In this document: positions 22,910-31,316 of the stretch, one piece after another
Numbering within the stretch: position 1 is the stretch's first letter
Layout: each line of letters opens with the position of its first letter
DNA from: an uncultured Lachnospiraceae bacterium
GTDB lineage: Bacteria; Bacillota; Clostridia; Lachnospirales; Lachnospiraceae
Length of the DNA: 43,480 bases
NCBI GenBank assembly: GCA_900550235.1
Contig: URRQ01000016.1
Coordinates: 1-43,480 of the forward strand
Direction of reading: 5' to 3'
Made by a program: the position numbers and the translations under genes
The notes under the pieces: generated by a model
Databases searched by the model: none
Told to the model about the DNA's origin: nothing
The model's input: the letters and a program-made list of their open reading frames with translations, nothing else

Positions 22910-25624
22910 TTATTTAAAATCATGCTCTGTTAGGATAACACGATCTGCATTATCTGTACGTTTTCCAAATACACGTTTCATCAAATGCTTCACATTTGCT
23001 CTTTGAGCTTTATCAATCGCTTCATCCATAATATTTTTTACTTCTGCAACAGTAACTGCATGGTCTTCTTTTTGAAGGATATCAATACGACTATACAGAG
23101 CCAAAATACCCATCTCATCAATTTTATATCCATTTTCTTTCGCATATGTCTGACCAAATGTTACAAGCTCGTCATTGATAAAGATTGGCAATTCCAGTTT
23201 CGATGTAAACTTACGTCTGAATTCCGGATTGGCAGAAAGCATTTTTTCCAAAGGTTTTCTTTGCTCTTCTAAGACAAACAATAACTCTCCTGTCTGTTCT
23301 TCCATAAGATCATTCAATTCTCGAACAGTTCTTGTATTCATCTTACCCGCTTTTTCGATAATAAGAGCGCCGCCCTTTAACTTATTGATAATACTTGAAA
23401 GTTCTTTTTTGTTCAAAGCATCTCCTGTTACAATTGCAACTTTACCTTGTTTTAATTTTCTATCTTTTTGAATTGCTTTCACAACATTTACAGCGAGTAC
23501 TGTTTTACCTGTACCTGGACGCCCTACAATCAAAATGTTTCCTGTACGTGATGTTCCGTATCTTGATTTACATTTCTTATCGCTTTCCAAAACTTCTACG
23601 ATTTGCTCACTCATTCCTCTAACCGGAACAAAGTAAGAAAATAGTTTTTTCTGTTCTTCAGTTAAGCCGGCTTTGATTCCCACTTCACTTTGTACATCCA
23701 AATCATATCGTCCTTGCACGACAAATCCTGTATCAAATGATACTCCACCCGGCGACACATTCTGTTCTTCGGCTGCAATCTCTTCTTCTAATTTTTCTAA
23801 CGCTGATTTTTCTCGTTCAGGCTCCTCAACGATTTCTTCCGCTTCTTCTAATTCTTCTTCCTCGTCATCTTCCGGAATCTCAAATTCCTCCGCTAAGAAG
23901 TCTTCATCTTCTACAAGCTCATCAAAGTCTTCCTCGTCAAAATCATCTTCATCGAAATCTTCTTCATCGAAGTCATCTTCATCTTCAAACTCTTCCTCGT
24001 CGAAGTCATCTTCTTCAAACTCTTCTTCATTAAAGTCGTCTTCGTCTTCAAATTCTTCCTCGTCGAAATCATCTTCGTCTTCAAAGTCTTCCTCGTCGAA
24101 GTCATCTTCGTCTTCAAAGTCTTCCTCATCGAAGTCATCTTCGTCTTCAAACTCTTCCTCGTCGAAGTCATCTTCGTCTTCAAACTCTTCTTCATCGAAG
24201 TCATCTTCGTCTTCAAATTCTTCTTCGTCAAAGTCATCTTCATCGAAATCATCGTCTTCAAACTTTTCTTCATAGAATTTAGATTCCGTTTCTACAACTT
24301 CTTCCTCTTCATTCAAATCGCTATCCAAAATTCCATTTTCCAAGTCATCCAAAAGTTTTTGAATATCATCTGGAATAATCGGAGCTGTATTGAACATATT
24401 CTCACGCTGTTGTTTCTCTTCACGAGCTGCTTTTTCTGCCTCAGCCTGCTTCTTCTTTTCTGCAATCTGCTGCTCAACTTCTCTTTGTTTTTCTTCCCAA
24501 TTCTGCAAAATTCCTTCTATTTTTTCTTGTGCTGTCATTGGTGCCTCCTCTGGCATTATACTTTCTTCTGGCTCTTCCGTTACATAATCTTCTACAATTT
24601 CTTCTGAAGTATTTTCCGACCAAACTTCCTCTTCCGGCTCACTTGTTTCCTGCTCTGTTGCTGCCGCAAAACCTTTGGCAAGCGCTTCCGCCAATGTTGC
24701 TCCTGCCACAGTAGTCTGAATGATCTTACTTCCGGTACCAAAAGTTTCTGTCTCCTCTGTAACTTCGCCTTCTTCTCCGTCGACTTCTTCCTCTTGTTTT
24801 TCAGAAGTTTCTGACACTGTATTCTCTTCTTCCACAGGCTCTGTAATCTCTTCCTGTTCTACAACTTCTTCCTTTGTCACTTCTTCTTGTTCATTTTTCC
24901 CTGGCATTACAAAAAGTTGTGTCTTTCCAAGATCCTCTCCTTCAGTCGGAGTCAATTCTCTCATTTCTTCCTGACCATTATCCTCAAACTGGAATTGTGC
25001 CTTTGTTTCATTCTCAACACAAATGTTATATTTTTCCTGCTGTAATGGAGTCAATGGTTTATATTGCATTTTCAGTTTCATCGCTTCCAACACATATTTT
25101 CCTTCACTAAACCACAAAATGAGATCATCACATTCTTCCAGACACTCTGACACCATTCCTGCATCATTATACAATTTTGCAAGCTCATATGCCCATTTTT
25201 CCACATATTCTACTTTTTTAAACTCTACCAACGCCTCAATCTGTTTTCCAATTGGAGCATTCTGCGCTTTTAAGATTTTGTATTTTAAAATATATCTGTT
25301 CGGATCTTTTGGCGCTACTTTTACAAATTCTTCATAGCAATCTTCTGCTTCCTGCAAATCTTGTAACTTAACGGCCAACGTTCCTAAACGATATACAATT
25401 TTCCTACTTTCTGGAGCGCGGTCATATGCAATGAACAAAATGTCTCTACTTTTCTGATTCTCCCCGTTGCATTCATATATTTCACTTACTGTACTAAGCA
25501 TTGTAGAATTCTTTACTCTTCTCCAATCGATAGTATCTGCTATTTCCATTGCCTTTTTGTACTGCTTCTTCTCCATGTAATCGAGCATCTGCTCTGTTTT
25601 GACACGATATTCGTACTTATCCAA
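22910..25624 (-). CDS. TPR / acidic-repeat / AAA-type ATPase protein
   Basis: A 904-residue three-part protein. Residues 1-170 are helical TPR-like repeats (EKKQYKKAMEIADTI, QEAEDCYEEFVKVAPKD). Residues ~170-600 are low-complexity and very acidic, including a run at ~450-570 made of the 11-residue unit EDEDDFDEEEF repeated about ten times. The C-terminal ~250 residues are an AAA-type ATPase of the CbxX/SpoVK kind, with Walker A GRPGTGKT at ~700 and a Walker-B-like GGALIIEKAGKMN. The Walker B acidic pair is not canonical (IIEKA), so ATP hydrolysis is uncertain. The start is TTG 25624, preceded by AGAGGTGA. The function is unknown; the architecture suggests a cytoplasmic scaffold. Confidence 0.75.
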   Translation of the reverse strand: MDKYEYRVKTEQMLDYMEKKQYKKAMEIADTIDWRRVKNSTMLSTVSEIYECNGENQKSRDILFIAYDRAPESRKIVYRLGTLAVKLQDLQEAEDCYEEFVKVAPKDPNRYILKYKILKAQNAPIGKQIEALVEFKKVEYVEKWAYELAKLYNDAGMVSECLEECDDLILWFSEGKYVLEAMKLKMQYKPLTPLQQEKYNICVENETKAQFQFEDNGQEEMRELTPTEGEDLGKTQLFVMPGKNEQEEVTKEEVVEQEEITEPVEEENTVSETSEKQEEEVDGEEGEVTEETETFGTGSKIIQTTVAGATLAEALAKGFAAATEQETSEPEEEVWSENTSEEIVEDYVTEEPEESIMPEEAPMTAQEKIEGILQNWEEKQREVEQQIAEKKKQAEAEKAAREEKQQRENMFNTAPIIPDDIQKLLDDLENGILDSDLNEEEEVVETESKFYEEKFEDDDFDEDDFDEEEFEDEDDFDEEEFEDEDDFDEEEFEDEDDFDEEDFEDEDDFDEEDFEDEDDFDEEEFEDEDDFNEEEFEEDDFDEEEFEDEDDFDEEDFDEDDFDEEDFDELVEDEDFLAEEFEIPEDDEEEELEEAEEIVEEPEREKSALEKLEEEIAAEEQNVSPGGVSFDTGFVVQGRYDLDVQSEVGIKAGLTEEQKKLFSYFVPVRGMSEQIVEVLESDKKCKSRYGTSRTGNILIVGRPGTGKTVLAVNVVKAIQKDRKLKQGKVAIVTGDALNKKELSSIINKLKGGALIIEKAGKMNTRTVRELNDLMEEQTGELLFVLEEQRKPLEKMLSANPEFRRKFTSKLELPIFINDELVTFGQTYAKENGYKIDEMGILALYSRIDILQKEDHAVTVAEVKNIMDEAIDKAQRANVKHLMKRVFGKRTDNADRVILTEHDFK

Positions 25625-25689
25625 TGTTTTGTCACCTCTATTAATTATTTTTTAACTTTTCGTAACAATAGTTAAATTTATACTTTTCT

Positions 25690-25718
25690 AGTTTAACACA
25701 TAGCTTTGTCAATGTCAA
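25690..25718 (-). promoter_or_regulatory. Promoter of the TPR-AAA gene
   Basis: On the minus strand TTGACA (25713-25718), 17 bases, TAAACT (25690-25695). The -35 is embedded in the T-tract of the terminator that ends the upstream small-peptide transcript. Confidence 0.7.
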
Positions 25719-25758
25719 AAAAAACAGCCCTTATAATTTTCTTAACTATAAGGGCTGT
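25716..25758 (-). terminator. Terminator of the small-peptide transcript
   Basis: A perfect 12-bp stem, ACAGCCCTTATA (25724-25735) with TATAAGGGCTGT (25747-25758), followed on the minus strand by eight T's. It ends a leftward transcript whose promoter is at 26274-26302. Confidence 0.9.
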
Positions 25759-26125
25759 CCGCTTATTTAGTTTTCTTTTGTATTTATTAGTTCCGGAGGG
25801 ATTTGATTCTATGTTCCTATACGCCTAATGTAAGTTTAAATTCAAAGTTGAATTTTTCAATATCAATATTTATCTTTTGTAAATATAAGTTTTAATTATT
25901 TTATCTATAACCTTTTTGGTTATTCTTTCTATAACTATATCTTATATTCTGTTTATAAATCAGATAATTAATGAGATGTTTCTTTACACATCTATTAATA
26001 CTTTGAATTTGTGTGGTACTAGTAATTACATTCAATATATCTGCAAATACGAATCTTTACAATTCTTATATCCGGTTATCATTCTTCTCCGAATCTATTT
26101 ATCATTTGTTTTTATTCTTTACCGG

Positions 26126-26209
26126 TTATCTTATATAGTTAAGGCTCTTTTCGTAGGAACCATTTGCCATACCACCGATATATTGAACGCTGTATTCTGT
26201 TGTGTCCAT
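26126..26209 (-). CDS. Small peptide (27 residues)
   Basis: A 27-codon ORF starting MDTTEYSVQYIGG and ending NYIR. It has a near-ideal AGGAGG nine bases before its ATG and lies about 60 bases after a consensus promoter (26274-26302). The transcript would run ~550 nt to the hairpin at 25716-25758. The peptide is not hydrophobic and has a GG pair at residues 12-13. I do not recognise it; possibilities are a leader peptide, a signalling or RiPP-type precursor, or the remnant of a longer gene. No processing enzyme or exporter is adjacent. The ~400 bases between this ORF and the terminator hold only chance short ORFs. Confidence 0.5.
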   Translation of the reverse strand: MDTTEYSVQYIGGMANGSYEKSLNYIR

Positions 26210-26273
26210 TGGATTAAGCCTCCTTCTTTCTTATTTGTTCTATTCAAATAATCTTATTGTTTTTGTTGAATTT

Positions 26274-26302
26274 ATAATAACACTACCGTTTTTATTTGTC
26301 AA
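26274..26302 (-). promoter_or_regulatory. Promoter of small-peptide transcript
   Basis: On the minus strand TTGACA (26297-26302), exactly 17 bases, TATTAT (26274-26279). It is divergent from the bioY promoter 111 bases away. Confidence 0.75.
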
Positions 26303-26412
26303 CACTTTTTCTATTTTTTATATGTATAATTTCTCTTCTATCTTACTATACAATTATTATCTGAATTTTCAGTCTTTTTCTGTCGTGAATAACAATGGAG
26401 AAAAATAGTTGT

Positions 26413-26441
26413 TTGACAATAAATCGCATCTTTTTTATAAT
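26413..26441 (+). promoter_or_regulatory. Promoter of bioY
   Basis: TTGACA (26413-26418), 17 bases, TATAAT (26436-26441), a full consensus match 49 bases before the bioY start. I looked for a BirA operator after the -10 and found only a weak half site. Confidence 0.8.
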
Positions 26442-26489
26442 GAACAGGTACTTTATTAACCTTACGATCTACAATTAGGAGTTTGTATC

Positions 26490-27041
26490 ATGAATAATCA
26501 AAACGTAACCATTCCTCATACTAAGCAACTGACAGTTACTGCACTTATGACCGCAGTGCTCTGTCTGATCGCTCCATTTTCTATCCCTCTTCCATTCAGT
26601 CCGGTTCCCATTTCATTGGCAACCTTTGTTCTCTATTTGGATATTTTTATCCTGGGTCCTAAACTTGGAACAATCAGTTGTATACTGTATCTTTTGTTAG
26701 GCTTTGTAGGACTTCCCGTATTCTCTGGTTTTAGCGGTGGAATTGGGCGCCTCTTCGGACCAACAGGAGGATATATGATCGGATATCTTTTTCTTATTAT
26801 AATCGGAGGAAATATAAACAATTTTTCAAAAGGAAAAACACTTTTCTCTGCTTTTGGACTCCTGCTCGGAACAGCCGTCACCTATTTTTTCGGAACTGCA
26901 TGGCTTTCCATGCAAATGGACTTAACTTTTATACAAGGTTTGGCAGCCGGAGTTCTTCCTTATCTTCCTGGCGATTTTTTGAAAATCATTGTTGCTCTCA
27001 TTATTGGACCTGTTTTGCAAAACAGAATCAGGCAATTATAA
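26490..27041 (+). CDS. bioY: Biotin transporter substrate-binding protein BioY
   Basis: A 183-residue integral membrane S-component of an ECF-type biotin importer. It has about six hydrophobic helices, with family patterns LIAPFSIPLPFSPVPISLATF near residue 28 and GFVGLPVFSGFSGGIGRLFGPTGGYMIGYL near residue 75. No ATPase or EcfT gene is adjacent, so it would share the cell's common energising module or act alone. The start ATG follows TTAGGAG. A perfect 18-bp hairpin at 27056-27098 ends the unit. Confidence 0.92.
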   Translation: MNNQNVTIPHTKQLTVTALMTAVLCLIAPFSIPLPFSPVPISLATFVLYLDIFILGPKLGTISCILYLLLGFVGLPVFSGFSGGIGRLFGPTGGYMIGYLFLIIIGGNINNFSKGKTLFSAFGLLLGTAVTYFFGTAWLSMQMDLTFIQGLAAGVLPYLPGDFLKIIVALIIGPVLQNRIRQL

Positions 27042-27055
27042 TTTCAAACGCAATT

Positions 27056-27098
27056 AAATAGCTGTTATAATTATTTTCTATAATTATAACAGCTATTT
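27056..27098. terminator. Perfect 18-bp inverted repeat after bioY
   Basis: AAATAGCTGTTATAATTA (27056-27073) and its exact complement (27081-27098) flank a 7-base loop. It starts 15 bases after the bioY stop. T-tracts on either side are weak, so it may be a terminator in both directions or an mRNA-stabilising stem. Confidence 0.65.
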
Positions 27099-27511
27099 AT
27101 GATTCTGCTTTGTCCAATGGTTTGTTCTCCTTTTCTTTTTTATTTCTAACCTAAAAGATAAACTTTCATTCTCTTACTTGAAAACTTCTAATCCTTTTTT
27201 CAGATTCCATTTCTTATATAAATATTTTCTTATTATATTTGAAACTTCTCTAATTTCCTTTCTCGTCAGAAATTACTTTTTCTTACTTCTTGAATCTTTC
27301 ATCTCCTTTTCGGATTATTTTGTTCTTCTCTTCGGTTCTTTTTGTTGTCTTTATAATAACATCCAACCCTTGTTTTGTCAATACTTTTCTTATAATATTT
27401 TTATGTATTTTTTCTTTTTTATTTTATCACTTAAATTATCTGATTTTTCTCGCCATGTTCTATCTTCAAATCCTGTGACATAAAATAATCCAAAACAATC
27501 AGGAGGTCTAT
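27099..27511. other. Long T-rich leader region before DUF885 gene
   Basis: No gene is visible. It contains the leftward consensus promoter at 27353-27381. Read leftward, the end of this region has AAAGGAG followed by a TTG-started six-codon ORF (27097-27117) that runs into the inverted repeat at 27056-27098. No convincing rightward promoter for the DUF885 gene was found. Confidence 0.4.
27353..27381 (-). promoter_or_regulatory. Orphan leftward promoter upstream of DUF885 gene
   Basis: On the minus strand TTGACA (27376-27381), 17 bases, TATTAT (27353-27358). The box and spacing are the same as in the promoter at 26274-26302. It would make a ~290-nt RNA ending at the 27056-27098 hairpin. Confidence 0.65.
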
Positions 27512-29269
27512 ATGAACCTCTCTTCAGTCAAATCACATATCAAACAGCGTTTCAAAGGTTTCTGTCTGATTTTCATTGTACTTCTTGCTTATCTTTGTAT
27601 TGTATTTTTTTCCGGCTATTTTCCTTCAGCAAAAGAAACATCGACAGACGATGCATTTTGTGCATTCACATCGGCTCTTTTCCGTGAAGAAGCTGCTTCC
27701 AGTACATTAAATCTTCATTTTACTTTACAAAACCCCAAAAAATACGGTATCACAAACATTCCGGTCACCTTTGGCTCTTTTTCTGCAAACCCTGCCGCCT
27801 CCAAGGCTTCTATTGAAAATTGTCAGGCGTCGCTTGAAGCATTCTCTTACCGCGCTTTGTCAGAAAAAAGCAAACTTACTTACGACATCCTGAGTTCCTA
27901 TCTTCAGACTGCAGCAAACGGCACTTCATATCTTCTCTACGACGAACCGTTGAGTCCCATTACCGGAATACAGGCACAACTTCCGGTTCTTCTGGCAGAA
28001 TATCATTTCAAAAACACACAGGATATTGAAACATACTTAAACCTTTTGGAAACTACTCCCGAATTTTTTAAATCATTGATTGATCTGGAAAAAGAAAAAG
28101 CAGAAAAGGGACTTTTTCTTCCTGATAAAATTGTAGACACGGTTATTGAGCAATGCTCTTCTCTTTTACATATGGGGAAATCTCATTATATGTACACTAC
28201 TTTTAAAGATCGTCTATCCTCTGTAGAAAATCTAACGGAAGTACAACGAGATTCATATATCCAACGAAACGAAACTGTGATTCAAGACGCTTTTCTTCCT
28301 GCTTATAATTCTCTGATTTCAGCTTTAGAAGATTTAAAAGGAGCAGGTGGCGAACTGGCCGGCGTATGTCGCCTTCACAACGGGAAAAAGTATTATGAAT
28401 ATCTTGCTCAAAAAGAAACCGGTTCCTCCCGAAATATCCCCGAATTAAAGAAACTGATTCAGCAACAAATGCAGGCAGATATTGCTTCTCTCGGAATTCT
28501 CATGGAAACCTCCGTTCTGCCCAACTGTTCTTTCGAGCAAACACCTGAGCAGATTTTGAAAAATTTAGAAACCAAAATAACTCCTGCTTTCCCACAACCC
28601 GCCGATGTCAACACGGAAGTAAAATATGTACCCAAATCCATGGAGTCCTACTTGAGTCCGGCTTTTTACCTTATTCCTTGCATCGACCATTCTATTGAAA
28701 ATACCATTTACATCAACCGCGCCCATACAATGGAAGGATTGAAATTATTTACAACACTTGCTCATGAAGGTTATCCGGGACATCTGTACCAAACAACATA
28801 TTTTTCAGAGCAAAACCCGGATCCTCTTCGAAGTATTTTGAATTTCGGAGGTTACACGGAAGGCTGGGCTACCTATGCGGAAATGTGTTCTTATTACCTC
28901 GCCCCTCTTTCTAAAAAAGACGCCGCACTTGCTCAAAAAAACAGTTCCCTTCTTTTAGGACTCTACGCCTTCGCAGATATCGGAATCCATTATGATGGTT
29001 GGACACTAACCGACACGATCAGATTCTTTTCCACTTATGGAATTAATGATACTAAGGTAATCCAGGAAATTTATGAACTCATTATTTCGGATCCCGCCAA
29101 TTATCTTAAATATTATGTTGGCTATGTGGAATTATTGGAATTAAAAAAAGAAGTTGCCAATCAGCTTGGAGATGCGTTTTCACAAAAGGAATTTCATAAG
29201 GCTGTGTTAGATGTGGGACCGGCGCCTTTTCCAATCGTAAGAAAATATGTTCTCAAATCCTGCACATAG
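27512..29269 (+). CDS. DUF885 family putative metallopeptidase
   Basis: A 585-residue protein of the DUF885 family, predicted zinc peptidases. One N-terminal hydrophobic helix (GFCLIFIVLLAYLCIVFFSGYF, residues ~17-38) would anchor it outside the membrane or act as a signal. The zinc-binding motif LAHEGYPGHLYQ is near residue 411, followed by a downstream glutamate in NFGGYTEGWATYAEM. These match the HExxxH-type metal site of the family, though catalysis has been shown for few members. The ATG follows CAGGAGGTCTAT. A terminator lies directly after the stop. Confidence 0.82.
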   Translation: MNLSSVKSHIKQRFKGFCLIFIVLLAYLCIVFFSGYFPSAKETSTDDAFCAFTSALFREEAASSTLNLHFTLQNPKKYGITNIPVTFGSFSANPAASKASIENCQASLEAFSYRALSEKSKLTYDILSSYLQTAANGTSYLLYDEPLSPITGIQAQLPVLLAEYHFKNTQDIETYLNLLETTPEFFKSLIDLEKEKAEKGLFLPDKIVDTVIEQCSSLLHMGKSHYMYTTFKDRLSSVENLTEVQRDSYIQRNETVIQDAFLPAYNSLISALEDLKGAGGELAGVCRLHNGKKYYEYLAQKETGSSRNIPELKKLIQQQMQADIASLGILMETSVLPNCSFEQTPEQILKNLETKITPAFPQPADVNTEVKYVPKSMESYLSPAFYLIPCIDHSIENTIYINRAHTMEGLKLFTTLAHEGYPGHLYQTTYFSEQNPDPLRSILNFGGYTEGWATYAEMCSYYLAPLSKKDAALAQKNSSLLLGLYAFADIGIHYDGWTLTDTIRFFSTYGINDTKVIQEIYELIISDPANYLKYYVGYVELLELKKEVANQLGDAFSQKEFHKAVLDVGPAPFPIVRKYVLKSCT

Positions 29270-29279
29270 AATTATTCCA

Positions 29280-29330
29280 ACTGTGGGGCATAAGACGGCT
29301 TTTGATCTTATGTCCCGCAGTCTTATTTAT
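29280..29330 (+). terminator. Terminator of the DUF885 gene
   Basis: ACTGTGGGGCATAAGA (29280-29295) pairs with TCTTATGTCCCGCAGT (29306-29321), followed by CTTATTTATT. Confidence 0.75.
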
Positions 29331-29353
29331 TCATAAAATATCAAAATGAACTT

Positions 29354-29884
29354 TTACCCTATCATCAATTTCGCCAATACCACGCTTGCTATCAATCCTG
29401 CACCTGTTGCAATCAAGGCTCCGGCAAGTGTATAACGCGTCTTTTTAACATTGGCAGCCATAAAATAAACACTCATCGTGTAAAAGATTGTTTCCGTACA
29501 GCACATGGAAATGGAGGCAATAAGACCGAGTCGTGAATCTGTTCCATATTGCTTGAAGATATCGAGTACAAGTCCTGTTGCTGCGGAGGAAGAGAACATT
29601 TTTACAATCGTAAGAGGTACCAATTCGCCCGGAAATCCAATATAGGATGTGAATTGTCCAATACATTTTCCGATGAATTCAAGGAAACCGGATGCCCGCA
29701 AAATCCCCACCGCTACCATAAGTCCGATTAGAGTAGGCATGATTTTTATTACCGTAAGAAATCCTTTTCTTGCTCCTTTGATAAATTCATCATACACATT
29801 CACATTTTGACAAATGCCGTGCATCACAATTCCAAGAATCACTGCCGGCACAATAAAATCTGATAGAGTTAGTAAAAACTGCAT
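29354..29884 (-). CDS. spmB: Spore maturation protein B
   Basis: A 176-residue membrane protein with the nucleoside-recognition (Gate) domain of SpmB, needed in Bacillus and Clostridium for spore-core dehydration. Hydrophobic helices alternate with GARKGFLTVIKIMPTLIGLMVAVGILRASG near residue 36 and VKMFSSSAATGLVLDI near residue 93, both typical. SpmA, normally encoded directly upstream, is not present here; upstream is a MATE transporter. The start lies just after a terminator hairpin, which also holds its ribosome binding site. The gene supports a spore-forming Firmicutes host. Confidence 0.88.
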   Translation of the reverse strand: MQFLLTLSDFIVPAVILGIVMHGICQNVNVYDEFIKGARKGFLTVIKIMPTLIGLMVAVGILRASGFLEFIGKCIGQFTSYIGFPGELVPLTIVKMFSSSAATGLVLDIFKQYGTDSRLGLIASISMCCTETIFYTMSVYFMAANVKKTRYTLAGALIATGAGLIASVVLAKLMIG

Positions 29885-29887
29885 AAC

Positions 29888-29939
29888 AAAAAAACTCCGA
29901 TGTTCTTATCATTTTATTTTATGAACACCGAAGCTTTTT
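29888..29939 (-). terminator. Terminator between MATE gene and spmB
   Basis: On the minus strand CTTCGGTGTTC and GAACATCGGAG form an 11-bp stem around an AT-rich loop, followed by seven T's. The right arm of the stem includes the CGGAG that would serve spmB. Confidence 0.65.
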
Positions 29940-29941
29940 TA

Positions 29942-31288
29942 TTATTTATAATTTGCAAATCGTTTTTCGCTTTGCCGAATCACATGGGCATACATCACAA
30001 GCAGAAGTCCGCTTGCCAAAATCCACGCCATCGGACTTGCCATACATACGCCAAGGTAACTATGGTATCGCGCCGCAATAATTGCAACCACACCTCGTCC
30101 AATTAGTTCTGCAACTCCGGCCATCATCGGAAGAATCCCATATCCCATCCCTTGAATTCCATTGCGGTACACATTCACAATCGTTAGTGGAATAAAAAAT
30201 GCCCCTACACATTTCAAATAAATATCCACATAATTCATGATTTCTGTAATATTTTCCGAGAGAAATAGCGGAGTGAGATATTTTCCGACAAACATGATCA
30301 CCGCTCCCGCTGCCACCGAGTAGACAATTCCGATACTTGTACTGCTACGAAAGCCTTTCCGAATTCGATCTACTTTGCCTGCGCCCGTATTCTGTGCACA
30401 ATACGTTGCCATCGTAGTTCCAAGCGCCACATAAGCCTGTGTTACAAGCTGCTCAATCTTACTTCCGGCTGTGAAGCCTGCGATAGCAAGTGATCCAAGA
30501 AGATTCAATGCCGCTTGCATCATCATGGATCCTATTGCTGTAATCGAATATTGAAGCGCCATCGGGAAACCGACTCCAAGCTGGATTTTCACCAAAGTAC
30601 TGTCCAAACTCCAGTCATCTTTCGTCAGATGAAGAATCGGTACTTTTTTTATAATATAGAGCAGACATAACAAGCCGGACACACCTTGCGCTACAACCGT
30701 TGCATAAGCCGCGCCTGCGGCTCCCATATGAACCCCAATGATAAACACAAGATCCAATACCACATTTAGCCCCGCTGCAAGAATCAAAAAATAAAGCGGC
30801 GTCTTGCTGTTGCCAAGCGCTCTTAAGATGCTGGCAAGAAGGTTATATAATACTTGTGCAAAGATTCCCGCACAGATTACCATAATATAGGAATAAGCCT
30901 CCCGAAAAATATCATCCGGCGTGTGCATAAGTTTTAAAAGTCCTCGCATTCCCAGCATGCTGACTATCGTCATCACAATCGAAACAACGGCGGACAGTAT
31001 GATTGCTGAACCCACCGTTTTTCGCATTGCTTTCATATCTCCCGCTCCGAACTTCTGTGACGTCGGTACGGTAAACCCTGCAGTCAGACCGGTCAGAAAC
31101 CCGATGATCAAAAACATGATCGTCCCGGTAGAGCCAACTGCTGCCAAAGCTTTTGCTCCCACAAATTTCCCGACAATGATCGTATCTGCCATATTGTAAA
31201 ACTGTTGAAACACATTTCCAAGAAAAATCGGAAATGTAAAATTCAAAATCATTTTTGTTGGACTTCCAACTGTCATATCTCGTTCCAT
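29942..31288 (-). CDS. MATE family efflux transporter
   Basis: A 448-residue multidrug and toxin extrusion transporter with twelve predicted helices, an inner-membrane antiporter driven by H+ or Na+. The start of the family fold is visible in MILNFTFPIFLGNVFQQFYNMADTIIVGKFVGAKALAAVG, with the second-half repeat in the VGFPMALQYSITAIGSMMMQAAL region (~250). I choose ATG 31288 because AAGGAG precedes it; the frame opens at a GTG at 31309 whose codons overlap that ribosome binding site. It begins 29 bases after the DUF1275 gene and may be cotranscribed with it. The substrate is unknown. Confidence 0.87.
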   Translation of the reverse strand: MERDMTVGSPTKMILNFTFPIFLGNVFQQFYNMADTIIVGKFVGAKALAAVGSTGTIMFLIIGFLTGLTAGFTVPTSQKFGAGDMKAMRKTVGSAIILSAVVSIVMTIVSMLGMRGLLKLMHTPDDIFREAYSYIMVICAGIFAQVLYNLLASILRALGNSKTPLYFLILAAGLNVVLDLVFIIGVHMGAAGAAYATVVAQGVSGLLCLLYIIKKVPILHLTKDDWSLDSTLVKIQLGVGFPMALQYSITAIGSMMMQAALNLLGSLAIAGFTAGSKIEQLVTQAYVALGTTMATYCAQNTGAGKVDRIRKGFRSSTSIGIVYSVAAGAVIMFVGKYLTPLFLSENITEIMNYVDIYLKCVGAFFIPLTIVNVYRNGIQGMGYGILPMMAGVAELIGRGVVAIIAARYHSYLGVCMASPMAWILASGLLLVMYAHVIRQSEKRFANYK

Positions 31289-31316
31289 GGTGACTGTACT
31301 CTCCTTCACTTGCTGT

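Noticed and set aside
23911..24273. Regular ~33-bp repeats considered as a CRISPR array
   Set aside because: Repeats are contiguous with no unique spacers and keep the reading frame of a protein; they encode an 11-residue unit.
23673..24275. A 200-residue serine-rich rightward ORF with striking SSSKSSSS repeats
   Set aside because: It is the antisense reading of the acidic GAA/GAT-rich repeat of the TPR-AAA gene; it has no ribosome binding site and is a composition artefact.
20902..25624. glgB and the TPR-AAA gene as one operon
   Set aside because: A strong hairpin terminator lies between them (22873-22902), so linkage in function is not supported.
25916..26408. Two rightward ORFs of 111 and 68 residues before bioY
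   Set aside because: They have no ribosome binding site, are phenylalanine/leucine-rich as AT-rich antisense DNA gives, and overlap a well-formed leftward promoter and small ORF.
26442..26489. BirA operator at bioY
   Set aside because: Only one half site (ATTAACC) is recognisable; the second half is missing at the expected distance.
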